Positions 1 through 5,856 of a DNA stretch of 9,333 bases are shown one piece after another (the stretch's first letter is position 1; every line of letters begins with the position of its first letter). Both the position numbers and the translations under genes were made by a program. Origin of the DNA: Candidatus Saccharimonadales bacterium (GTDB taxonomy: Bacteria; Patescibacteriota; Saccharimonadia; Saccharimonadales; UBA4665); the NCBI GenBank assembly GCA_025450135.1, contig JANWHZ010000037.1, positions 1-9,333 on the forward strand. Direction: 5' to 3'. The notes under the pieces were generated by a model. It worked only from the letters and a program-made list of their open reading frames with translations, was not told the DNA's origin and did no database searches.

Positions 1-1023
1 GGCAATAATGTATTAGCAGCTAACTATCCGTTTGCGACAATCGAGCCAAATACGGGGATCGTAGCGGTTCCCGACCCACGTCTGCAGAAACTAGCTGATA
101 TGTACCACAGTGAAAAGATTGTGCCGGCCACCATTACCTTCGTTGATATTGCCGGATTAGTCGCCGGGGCATCGACGGGTGAAGGTTTGGGCAATCAGTT
201 TCTGGCGCATATCCGTTCGACCGACGCAATTGCGCAAGTTGTGCGTGTCTTCCATGACGACAATGTCATCCATGTCGACAACCAGCGAGATCCAACAAAA
301 GACATCGGTGTGGTTAATACAGAGCTAGTACTAGCAGATCTGCAGACCGTTGAACGTCGGCTGCCTAAACTTGAGAAAGAGGCTAAGGCAAACCCGAAAC
401 TACAATCTTTAGTTAGCGAGCTGCAGGCCGCTAAAACAACATTAGACGCTGGCACACCGTTGTTTGCCGATGAACGCTGGCATGAACCCAGTAAAAACTT
501 ACGCAATGAGTTGCAATTATTGACTCTTAAGCCTATTATTTACGTCTTCAATACTGATGAGGTAACGCTGAACGACACAGTAAGGCAGGAAGAGTTACGT
601 ACGCTAGTGGCTCCTAACCACGCTGTGTTTATTTGCGCCAAGCTTGAGAGTGAGCTCGAAGGTCTAGACGAAGCTGACGCTCGCGAATTGCTGGAAAGCT
701 ACGGCGTGCAGGAATCTGGCCTAGTGCAGCTAATACATGCTGCTTACGATATTTTGGGTCTACAAAGCTACTTGACTGCTGGACCAAAGGAAGTTCGTGC
801 TTGGACAATTGCAAAAGGCACCACCGCGCCCCAGGCAGCCGGTGTAATCCACACCGATTTCGAACGTGGCTTTATTGCCGCCCAAGTCATTGACTATCAA
901 GAATTGGTTGATGCTGGATCCGAAGCCGCTGTGAAGGCTGCCGGTAAAGTCATCACTGTTGGGAAAGACTACGTTATGAAGCCTAACGACATTGTCGAGT
1001 TTAGATTCAATGTCAAAAAATAA
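1..1023 (+). CDS. ychF: Redox-regulated ATPase YchF (Obg family), 5' end cut by window edge
   Basis: This is a translation-associated P-loop NTPase of the Obg/YchF family, a cytoplasmic protein that binds ribosomes and hydrolyses ATP rather than GTP. The reading frame is open from base 1, and 340 residues are visible. About 23 residues are missing when compared with the usual length of about 363, including the Walker A loop. The visible part opens with the YchF-typical ANYPFATIEPN stretch. The G3 motif DIAGLVAGAS is followed by GEGLGNQFLAHIR. The nucleotide-specificity motif is NTDE (NxxE type, at YVFNTDE), which in this family goes with ATP preference instead of the NKxD of GTPases. A coiled-coil helical insert lies roughly at residues 110-160. 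The C-terminal TGS domain begins near LQSYLTAGPKEVRAW and ends in FRFNV, as in the family. No terminator hairpin was seen between its TAA and the next gene. Confidence 0.97.
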   Translation, partial: GNNVLAANYPFATIEPNTGIVAVPDPRLQKLADMYHSEKIVPATITFVDIAGLVAGASTGEGLGNQFLAHIRSTDAIAQVVRVFHDDNVIHVDNQRDPTKDIGVVNTELVLADLQTVERRLPKLEKEAKANPKLQSLVSELQAAKTTLDAGTPLFADERWHEPSKNLRNELQLLTLKPIIYVFNTDEVTLNDTVRQEELRTLVAPNHAVFICAKLESELEGLDEADARELLESYGVQESGLVQLIHAAYDILGLQSYLTAGPKEVRAWTIAKGTTAPQAAGVIHTDFERGFIAAQVIDYQELVDAGSEAAVKAAGKVITVGKDYVMKPNDIVEFRFNVKK

Positions 1024-1092
1024 ATGCACGATGACAGCTGCGCGTATCTGAACACTATCTGAGATGTATTTTCCTAACCCTGTTAATTGACA

Positions 1093-1098
1093 TATAAT
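1093..1098 (+). promoter_or_regulatory. -10 element of a predicted leaderless promoter for the Crp-like gene
   Basis: A perfect TATAAT ends 6 nt before the ATG at 1105, so the transcription start is expected at or within a base of that A. There is no Shine-Dalgarno sequence before this ATG. The -35 region is weak: TTTCCT at 1070-1075, with a 17-bp spacer, matches TTGACA at 3 of 6 positions. The imperfect palindrome TGTTAATTGACA (1081-1092) abuts the hexamer and may be an operator. Confidence 0.65.
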
Positions 1099-1104
1099 TC
1101 AGAC

Positions 1105-1791
1105 ATGTTAGGCACTATGCGCCAAACAGCTCAACTGGTTGACTTTTTTCAGAAGAACGGACTTAAAGCCAGTTATCGGAAAGATGACTCCATTGTCCGG
1201 GCCGACGGAGAGCCACCTGGCATCTTCTACATATTGGAGGGTCTGGTCAAGGCGTACGATTTCACCCGCTACGGCGAGGAAAATTTACTGATCATTCGTA
1301 AAGAACACGAGGTATTCCCACTCATTTGGGCAATAACCGGTCAGGAACGCCAAGTGAACTATAGCGCACTAATTCCTACTACTACATTGCGCGTTAGCCG
1401 CGAGTCTTTTGTAACATTCTTGCGCCAAAATCCTGCTGTCTTAGCTCCGTTAATGGATATGACGATCGAGATGTATCGACTGCATAGTGAACGGATTATC
1501 AACTTGGAATACCGTTCTGTCCGTGAACGAGTTATCTCATTTCTATTGACTATGGCCCAGCGCTTGGGTACCGACACCCCCGATGGCGTATTGATCGAGG
1601 CACCGCTCCGCCACCAAGACATAGCTAGTTCGATCAATGCATCCCGTGAGACTGCCACACGCGAGCTACTATATTTAGTACGTAAAGGGTTAATACGTAA
1701 AAAGGGGCCAAACCTAGTTCTCGTCTCAGTGGAGCAGCTTCAGACGTATTTGACGCGCACCAAGCGTGGCCCTACTTCCAGTTCAACGTAA
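1105..1791 (+). CDS. Crp/Fnr-family transcriptional regulator
   Basis: This is a DNA-binding regulator of the Crp/Fnr superfamily, 228 residues from the chosen start. An N-terminal cyclic-nucleotide-binding-like beta-roll covers roughly residues 5-115 (GIFYILEGLVKAYDF is typical). A long dimerisation helix follows at about 115-145, then a C-terminal winged helix-turn-helix with HQDIASSINASRETATREL as the recognition region and LVRKGLI as the wing. The phosphate-binding cassette of cAMP-responsive Crp (FGE...RSA) is not recognisable, and there are no cysteines. Classical cAMP sensing and Fnr iron-sulfur sensing are therefore both unlikely, and the ligand is unknown. The frame stays open to a TTG at 1087, but that would place the TATAAT inside the coding sequence. 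ATG 1105 fits a leaderless start. The 3' end overlaps the convergent neighbour by 20 bp. The target genes cannot be told from the sequence. Confidence 0.88.
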   Translation: MLGTMRQTAQLVDFFQKNGLKASYRKDDSIVRADGEPPGIFYILEGLVKAYDFTRYGEENLLIIRKEHEVFPLIWAITGQERQVNYSALIPTTTLRVSRESFVTFLRQNPAVLAPLMDMTIEMYRLHSERIINLEYRSVRERVISFLLTMAQRLGTDTPDGVLIEAPLRHQDIASSINASRETATRELLYLVRKGLIRKKGPNLVLVSVEQLQTYLTRTKRGPTSSST

Positions 1792-2428
1792 TACGCTCGA
1801 TAATCTCAACGATCTTATCGTGGGGTGGTATATCGTGCTGGTCGTAGTAGTGGTCGCTACCCATAAAGTTTTCAACCACGCTTAATACATAAAGTTCATC
1901 AGCCAGAACATGCAGGCGATCGACAGCTTGTACACTTGCGAGCGGCGTAGCAACAATCAATTTCTCGGTAGGAACAGGCTTGAGGAATGCGGCAGCAAGG
2001 TCAATCGCAAAACCGCTTCCTAAACCGTCGGAAACTAAGATGATATTGCGGCCAGCAAGCAGCCTCTTGTCGACAGTGTTACCGCGGCCGATCATATCAT
2101 GTAGGTCATGTAGCCGCGTCAGTTTTTCTTGCTCAATATATTGATAGTACTCACCGATCAGCTCATCCAGTTCACCGGGCGAATATGTACTATTAAAGGT
2201 CACCGACCCATCCTGAGTAATACCAGCTATAGCTTCGAGCTCTCGTGGCAGCATAATCGGCTCATTAAGCAGCAGCGACAGCACGCAATGCAGCGACGCT
2301 GCAATCTGCGCACCTACAACCACTCCACCATCGTCAAGAGCAACAACCGCGCAGTTCTCATAGCGGTACTTCCCAACCAGCTGATTGGCCAACATCCTTC
2401 CTGATTGTACCCGGTTTGCAAAATACAT
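1772..2428 (-). CDS. Phosphoribosyltransferase-like protein (type I PRTase fold)
   Basis: This 218-residue protein resembles the predicted phosphoribosyltransferases of the COG1926 kind. It opens with a family-like F-x-x-R-x-x-x-G-x-x-L-A pattern (FANRVQSGRMLANQL). VVALDDGGVVVGAQIA follows at about residues 28-43, where relatives have a PRGG-type loop. The PRPP-binding segment is IILVSDGLGSGF (129-140). Canonical PRPP loops read V-D-D-G-x-x-T-G; here the first Asp is Ser133 and the Thr is Ser138, so the site is somewhat degenerate and activity on PRPP is uncertain. The substrate cannot be named. The ATG at 2428 has no Shine-Dalgarno sequence but has TAAAAT 6 nt upstream, so it is probably made from its own leaderless transcript although it lies 31 nt after tlyA. 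Its last 20 bp overlap the end of the Crp-like gene. Confidence 0.75.
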   Translation of the reverse strand: MYFANRVQSGRMLANQLVGKYRYENCAVVALDDGGVVVGAQIAASLHCVLSLLLNEPIMLPRELEAIAGITQDGSVTFNSTYSPGELDELIGEYYQYIEQEKLTRLHDLHDMIGRGNTVDKRLLAGRNIILVSDGLGSGFAIDLAAAFLKPVPTEKLIVATPLASVQAVDRLHVLADELYVLSVVENFMGSDHYYDQHDIPPHDKIVEIIERITLNWK

Positions 2429-2434
2429 ACTGCT

Positions 2435-2440
2435 ATTTTA
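2435..2440 (-). promoter_or_regulatory. -10 element of a predicted leaderless promoter for the PRTase-like gene
   Basis: On the minus strand TAAAAT is followed by AGCAGT and then the ATG at 2428, a 6-nt gap identical to that at three other genes here. The best -35 with a 17-bp spacer is TTAAGT (2463-2458), only 3 of 6 matches, and it overlaps the tlyA stop codon. The evidence is therefore the hexamer, its spacing and the absence of a Shine-Dalgarno sequence. Confidence 0.5.
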
Positions 2441-2459
2441 CAAGTCGGGCGCATAAAAC

Positions 2460-3191
2460 TTAAGAATTTCTGACCGGTAATTTTCGCAGCAAGTAGAAAC
2501 GCTCTTGGTTACCTTTCGCACCAGCGACAAGCGAATCGGCCTTGTCGATAATTACGAACCTGTCTTTCGCCCACGCTTCAAAGTCCTTCAAAATATCGCG
2601 ACGCAACCGATCATTCTTGACTACACCCTTATGTTTCACATTACTTGCCGCCGCTTCAAATTGCGGTTTGACCATGGCGACAATTACCGCATCGGCAGTT
2701 ATCAGTCTAATTACGCTTGGCAGAATTTCGCGCAGAGAGACGAAGGAAACGTCAGCGACAGCCAAATCAATCAGCTCGTTGGTTCCAAAATCTCTAATGT
2801 CAGTTTTCTCATGCAGTTCAATTCGCGGATCAGTACGCAATGAGCGATGGAGTTGATTGGTGCCAACTTCGATTGCAATAACTTTTTTAGCACCATGTCG
2901 CAACGCATACTCAGTAAACCCACCCGTTGAGCTGCCAATATCTAGCATAGTCCTGCCTTGAAAATCCAAATGTAATACTTCGGCAACGGATGCTAGCTTT
3001 AGCGCTGCTCTACTGACATATTGCTCTTTTGTCGTCAGCTCAATCTTGTGTTCATCACTGACCAAGTAGCCAGGCTTGGTAACTACTGCATCATTTACTT
3101 TCACATCACCAAGCTTGATATAGTTCTCTGCTTGGCTACGGGTCGACACCAGTCCGCGCACAACTAATATCTGGTCAAGCCGCCGCTTCAT
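2460..3191 (-). CDS. tlyA: TlyA-family rRNA 2'-O-methyltransferase (16S/23S)
   Basis: This is an SAM-dependent ribose methyltransferase. Characterised TlyA enzymes methylate cytidines in 16S helix 44 and 23S helix 69. The protein has 243 residues from ATG 3191. An N-terminal S4 RNA-binding domain covers about residues 2-60 (RLDQILVVRGLVSTRSQAE, then GDVKVN). An FtsJ/RrmJ-like Rossmann domain follows, with SAM motif I LDIGSSTGGFTEYAL at about 83-97. The K-D-K-E catalytic set of the family is visible as Lys65 (SRAALKL), Asp147 (ADVSFVSL), Lys175 (VKPQFE) and Glu230 (GNQERF). A GTG lies one codon upstream at 3194. ATG 3191 is preferred because AAAGGA sits 7 nt before it. The start lies inside the end of the 2H phosphoesterase gene (17-bp overlap), implying translational coupling. 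Its product SAH would feed the AhcY encoded 3.7 kb away. Confidence 0.95.
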   Translation of the reverse strand: MKRRLDQILVVRGLVSTRSQAENYIKLGDVKVNDAVVTKPGYLVSDEHKIELTTKEQYVSRAALKLASVAEVLHLDFQGRTMLDIGSSTGGFTEYALRHGAKKVIAIEVGTNQLHRSLRTDPRIELHEKTDIRDFGTNELIDLAVADVSFVSLREILPSVIRLITADAVIVAMVKPQFEAAASNVKHKGVVKNDRLRRDILKDFEAWAKDRFVIIDKADSLVAGAKGNQERFYLLRKLPVRNS

Positions 3192-3717
3192 CACCCTGTC
3201 CTTTGAGCTCTATGTTGTCAATTATCTCGCACACCTGGACGCCGTGGTTATCAAGCAGCCGCCCCACAGTGATGCTCTCGAAGAGCTCTTCATCGCCCGC
3301 ATAACGGCGATGTGCGCCATCAGTGGCTTGATGGTGTGTAATATGAGCACGGTAGTTTTGTTGAACACTTAGAAATTGACCTGCGTTCTGACGAAACTGC
3401 TTGCCGTATCGTCCAACTATAGCCATGAGCTCTTCGTGCAGACTAGCCACAGGAACTTGCTCGGCAATCAAGTTTACGGGGATATCCATACCTACTCCGA
3501 ATAGTTCTTCTTTACCGATATGCACAGAGAATGGCGTTTTCTTTGTCGCATAGTGGTTGAGTTGTGATAATAACGCGTCACGTTGGTCATCTGCAACAGA
3601 GAACCACGGCACCAATGTTACATGCAGTGGCCAATCGGCACGTGTACGCGCAAAAATTGTACCTTCAGCTCGTTTCTCAACTAAATGAACGATGATTAGC
3701 GAGCGAAGGTCTTGCAT
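3175..3717 (-). CDS. 2H phosphoesterase superfamily protein (2'-5' RNA ligase / CPDase-like)
   Basis: This is a 180-residue member of the 2H phosphoesterase superfamily, whose members ligate or hydrolyse 2',5' or 2',3'-cyclic phosphodiester bonds in RNA or nucleotides. The two defining H-x-T/S motifs are both present: His32-Val-Thr34 in LHVTLVPWF and His125-Ile-Thr127 in YRAHITHHQ. Their spacing of about 93 residues is within the family range, so the protein should be catalytically competent. The exact substrate cannot be told; a role in RNA end repair or removal of cyclic phosphates is the usual inference. AAGGA precedes the ATG by 8 nt, and the start lies 4 nt after the efp stop. The 3' end overlaps tlyA. 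It is thus a middle gene in an efp-ligase-tlyA unit devoted to translation and RNA. Confidence 0.88.
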   Translation of the reverse strand: MQDLRSLIIVHLVEKRAEGTIFARTRADWPLHVTLVPWFSVADDQRDALLSQLNHYATKKTPFSVHIGKEELFGVGMDIPVNLIAEQVPVASLHEELMAIVGRYGKQFRQNAGQFLSVQQNYRAHITHHQATDGAHRRYAGDEELFESITVGRLLDNHGVQVCEIIDNIELKGQGDEAAA

Positions 3718-3721
3718 CCTC

Positions 3722-4288
3722 TCATTCCTTCACGCGTTCGCGGTATGTAAAGTTCGTCGTGTCTACTGAGATCAGGTCGCCCGTCTTAATAAATGCGGGT
3801 ACGCGGATCGTAATGCCGGTCTCAAGCTCGGCGTCTTTCGTCACCGCTGTTGAAGTGTCGCCTTTAACAATAACTTCAGCATACGTTACTTTAAGCGCCA
3901 CGTTCTTGGGCAGCTCGACTTGAATAGGGTTACCTTCAAACAAGACTAGCGTAACATTGTCTCCCTCTTTCATAAGGCCTGAGTTTTCACCAACTAGGTC
4001 AGCGGGCACCTCAAACTGTTCAAACGTGCTTTCATTCATAAAGAAGTAGGTGCGCCCGTCGTTATAAAGATACTGCACCGCTTGATTGGTAACGTCGGCA
4101 CTGTCAATTTGTTCATTGCCCTTGAATGTCTTCTCGAGCACCTTACCATCGATCAAACTTTTAATACGGACATTCACGATCGAGCCGCCACGGCCCATCA
4201 CTTTTTGGCCATATTCCACGACTCGATAAGGTACGCCATCAAGCTGGAAGATGGTGCCTTTTTTCAGGTCAGTGATACTTAATGCCAT
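3722..4288 (-). CDS. efp: Translation elongation factor P
   Basis: EF-P binds between the P and E sites of the ribosome and relieves stalling at polyproline. The protein has 188 residues, the usual length. It has an N-terminal KOW-like domain (about 1-65), a central OB domain (66-130) and a C-terminal OB domain that carries the family signature near TGITIRVPAFIKTGDLISVDT. The loop that carries the modified residue reads VMGRGGSIVNV, placing Arg33 where E. coli has beta-lysylated Lys34. Arg-type EF-Ps of some Proteobacteria are rhamnosylated by EarP. No EarP, EpmA or EpmB gene is seen here, so the residue may be unmodified or modified by something encoded elsewhere. AAGGAG lies 6 nt before the ATG and overlaps the TAA of the upstream gene, which suggests coupled translation. 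Confidence 0.97.
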   Translation of the reverse strand: MALSITDLKKGTIFQLDGVPYRVVEYGQKVMGRGGSIVNVRIKSLIDGKVLEKTFKGNEQIDSADVTNQAVQYLYNDGRTYFFMNESTFEQFEVPADLVGENSGLMKEGDNVTLVLFEGNPIQVELPKNVALKVTYAEVIVKGDTSTAVTKDAELETGITIRVPAFIKTGDLISVDTTNFTYRERVKE

Positions 4289-4298
4289 TATTTACTCC

Positions 4299-4634
4299 TT
4301 ACTGTAATAATTCCTGCAACTGTGCGATCTGCGCAGAGAGCTGAGCTACTTCTATAGCGCTAAATATAGCGTACTGGCTGGCCAGTAGTATGCCCTGCTG
4401 TACACTCCTGAGTCGTTCTGTGGCAGTCTTGCCAAACCGCAGTTGCTCAGCCTTTGTCTCGGCCGACTCGTAGTCCCTAATATCCAGGCGCATGCCAGTC
4501 ATATCTATTTTCAGCAGCTTTAGCTGTTGTTGCACTTGACTGTCGAGTGCGCCCGTCGAACGGGCGCTTGCAACAATACGAGTAATGTCCGCGTCAAGCT
4601 GCTTAGCTAATGTAAATGTCGAAACATTCGGCAT
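4299..4634 (-). CDS. Uncharacterised all-helical protein between rpsR and efp
   Basis: I do not recognise this 111-residue protein (MPNVSTFTLAKQLDADI... ending AQLQELLQ). It is rich in Gln, Leu, Ala and charged residues, has no Cys or Trp and no hydrophobic run long enough for a membrane segment. It reads as amphipathic helices, with a possible coiled coil over the last 35 residues. The frame is open to ATG 4670, which would overlap rpsR. ATG 4634 is chosen because the longer start would contain the promoter, and because TACAAT lies exactly 6 nt before 4634 in the same layout as other leaderless genes here. In many bacteria rplI (L9) follows rpsR, and this protein does not look like L9. It ends 10 nt before efp, whose Shine-Dalgarno overlaps its stop codon, so it probably leads the efp-tlyA transcript. 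Confidence 0.7.
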   Translation of the reverse strand: MPNVSTFTLAKQLDADITRIVASARSTGALDSQVQQQLKLLKIDMTGMRLDIRDYESAETKAEQLRFGKTATERLRSVQQGILLASQYAIFSAIEVAQLSAQIAQLQELLQ

Positions 4635-4640
4635 ACTTCT

Positions 4641-4670
4641 ATTGTACGAGCGACTAATTAGTCGTGACAA
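4641..4670 (-). promoter_or_regulatory. Promoter inside the end of rpsR, predicted to give a leaderless mRNA
   Basis: On the minus strand TTGTCA (4670-4665, 5 of 6 matches to the -35 consensus), an 18-bp spacer and TACAAT (4646-4641, 5 of 6 matches) form a good sigma70-type promoter. Six bases separate the -10 from the ATG at 4634. The -35 lies within the last codons of rpsR. This promoter would drive the helical-protein gene, efp, the 2H phosphoesterase gene and tlyA independently of the ribosomal operon. Confidence 0.7.
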
Positions 4671-4857
4671 ACGGCAATAGTGCGATATGACGAGCGCGCT
4701 TGATAGCGCGAGCCAGTTGACGCTGTTGGCTTTCGGTGAGCCCAGTTTTCTTGCGAACTTCGATCTGCCCGTACGTGTTTACGTAGCGCTGCAGCGTTTT
4801 AAAGTCTTTGTAGTCAAAATATGCAACGTCTGTGCGCGTTTTAAAAATTTTAGCCAT
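4654..4857 (-). CDS. rpsR: 30S ribosomal protein bS18
   Basis: bS18 pairs with bS6 on the platform of the small subunit. The 67-residue product has the whole conserved core: YFDYKDFKTLQRYVNTYGQI, then RKKTGLTESQQRQLARAIK and RARHIALLPFV. It has no cysteines, so it is a zinc-free form. The N-terminus is very short, which accounts for the modest length compared with about 75 residues in E. coli. GGAG lies 8 nt before the ATG. It is the third gene of rpsF-ssb-rpsR, 27 nt after ssb. Its last codons contain the promoter of the next gene. Confidence 0.97.
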   Translation of the reverse strand: MAKIFKTRTDVAYFDYKDFKTLQRYVNTYGQIEVRKKTGLTESQQRQLARAIKRARHIALLPFVTTN

Positions 4858-4884
4858 AATTATTCTCCGAGATTATCTATTTAG

Positions 4885-5337
4885 CTAGAAAGGTATATCG
4901 TCTAAGTTGATTGGTTCGTCACCTATGTCTTCGATGACTACGTCGTCAGTGGTTTTCTTAGAAGCCGGCTTGGCAGCTGAAGCCTGAGTAGCACCCTCAT
5001 CGTTGGCCCCGCGGCCATCAAGGAAGGTGACGTCATTGGCCCAAACTTCAAGCTTGCTACGCTTCTGGCCGTCTTGCTCCCAGCTACTGCTGCGAAGCGA
5101 TCCCTGTACAAGCACGCGGCGACCCTTAGTCAGATACTGAGCAACTCTTTCGCCAAGCGGGCCCCATGCAACACAGTTCACAAAGTCAGTTGCCTCTTCC
5201 CAGGTATCCCCTCGTTTAAATGATCTGTTCAGCGCCATACCAAAGTTACAAACAGACTGCCCATTCGGTGTTTGCCGGACTTCCGGATCACGAGTTAGGT
5301 TCCCCAATAAGAAAACTTGGTTTAAGCTACGTGCCAT
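4885..5337 (-). CDS. ssb: Single-stranded DNA-binding protein
   Basis: SSB coats single-stranded DNA during replication, repair and recombination, and recruits partner enzymes through its C-terminal tip. The 150-residue product has an OB fold over about residues 1-108 (LNQVFLLGNLTRDPEVRQT, FVNCVAWGPLGERVAQYL, GRRVLVQGSLRSSSW). A flexible Ala/Lys/Thr linker follows at about 109-130, then an acidic end finishing in DDIPF, the canonical interaction tip. All parts expected of a functional homotetrameric SSB are present. AAGGAGG lies 9 nt before the ATG. The gene sits between rpsF and rpsR, the conserved bacterial arrangement that links SSB supply to ribosome synthesis. A perfect 14-bp palindrome lies in the gap upstream. 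Confidence 0.97.
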   Translation of the reverse strand: MARSLNQVFLLGNLTRDPEVRQTPNGQSVCNFGMALNRSFKRGDTWEEATDFVNCVAWGPLGERVAQYLTKGRRVLVQGSLRSSSWEQDGQKRSKLEVWANDVTFLDGRGANDEGATQASAAKPASKKTTDDVVIEDIGDEPINLDDIPF

Positions 5338-5358
5338 GTGGCAAACCCTCCTTCTTGC

Positions 5359-5372
5359 AAGACATATGTCTT
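5359..5372. repeat. Perfect 14-bp palindrome in the rpsF-ssb gap
   Basis: AAGACATATGTCTT reads the same on both strands and lies in the 83-bp gap between rpsF and ssb, just upstream of the ssb Shine-Dalgarno. In RNA it could form a 5-bp stem with an AUAU tetraloop. It could be a protein-binding site or an mRNA processing hairpin. About 0.6 such palindromes are expected by chance in a window this size, so function is unproven. Confidence 0.35.
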
Positions 5373-5420
5373 AGATTACGTGTACTTTTTACCCTACGCC
5401 GTTTGGGCAGAAATCGTCAA

Positions 5421-5807
5421 CTACCCTTCTGATTCGCTGTCGCTGTCGTTATCAGTGTTCTCGCCACGTTCTGCTGCCTTACGGGCCTTCTCTGCCTTGG
5501 CTGCTTCAGCTTTAGCGATAGCCTTCAGATCAGGACGTGTGATCAAAAAACGCAATACCTCATCGGTGATGTTGAGTGTACTTTCGACCTTCTGAACGTT
5601 GCCAGCAGGTATGTCAACGGTATAGAAGACATAAACTGCATAGTCCTGCTTCTTAATTGGGTACGCCAACTTGCGCTTGCCCCAATTGTCGGCATTTACG
5701 ATTTTACCGCCATTTTCGGTGAAGATTTTCTCCACACGCGCTGATCCCTTTCCTAGATCAACTTCTAGGTCAGGGTGATACAAGACTGCAACTTCGTATT
5801 GATTCAC
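5421..5807 (-). CDS. rpsF: 30S ribosomal protein bS6
   Basis: bS6 binds bS18 and the central domain of 16S rRNA. The core begins with the typical NQYEVAVLYHPDL and continues through GGKIVNADNWGKRKLAYPIK, DYAVYVFYTV and ITDEVLRFLITRPD. The 128-residue length is near that of E. coli S6. The last 35 residues form a Lys/Ala-rich helix followed by an acidic Asp/Ser/Glu tail (NTDNDSDSESEG), comparable to the acidic tail of E. coli S6 that RimK extends with glutamate. The frame is open to ATG 5840. The GTG at 5807 is chosen because GGGAGG stands exactly 6 nt before it and because the protein then starts where S6 proteins normally do. It is the first gene of the rpsF-ssb-rpsR operon, behind a promoter at 5874-5902 that gives a leader of about 60 nt. 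Confidence 0.95.
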   Translation of the reverse strand: MNQYEVAVLYHPDLEVDLGKGSARVEKIFTENGGKIVNADNWGKRKLAYPIKKQDYAVYVFYTVDIPAGNVQKVESTLNITDEVLRFLITRPDLKAIAKAEAAKAEKARKAAERGENTDNDSDSESEG

Positions 5808-5813
5808 GAGGTT

Positions 5814-5819
5814 CCTCCC
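5814..5819 (-). promoter_or_regulatory. Shine-Dalgarno of rpsF that decides a GTG start
   Basis: GGGAGG on the minus strand lies 6 nt before GTG 5807. This optimal spacing excludes the longer ATG start at 5840, which would put the ribosome-binding site inside the coding sequence and add 11 residues not typical of S6. Confidence 0.85.
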
Positions 5820-5856
5820 TTGGTTAAAGCCTGCGCACACAATTAGGTCACAAGCC

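Noticed and set aside
1024..1104. Terminator or small gene between ychF and the Crp-like gene
   Set aside because: No stable inverted repeat with a T-run and no ORF with a ribosome-binding site were found; the gap is explained by the promoter near its end.
2129..2856. Plus-strand ORFs of 90-112 codons opposite the PRTase-like and tlyA genes
   Set aside because: They lie entirely antisense to well-supported genes, lack ribosome-binding sites and show no recognisable protein features.
4635..4670. Longer start (ATG 4670) for the helical protein
   Set aside because: It would overlap rpsR and place the strong TACAAT promoter hexamer inside the coding sequence; no Shine-Dalgarno supports it.
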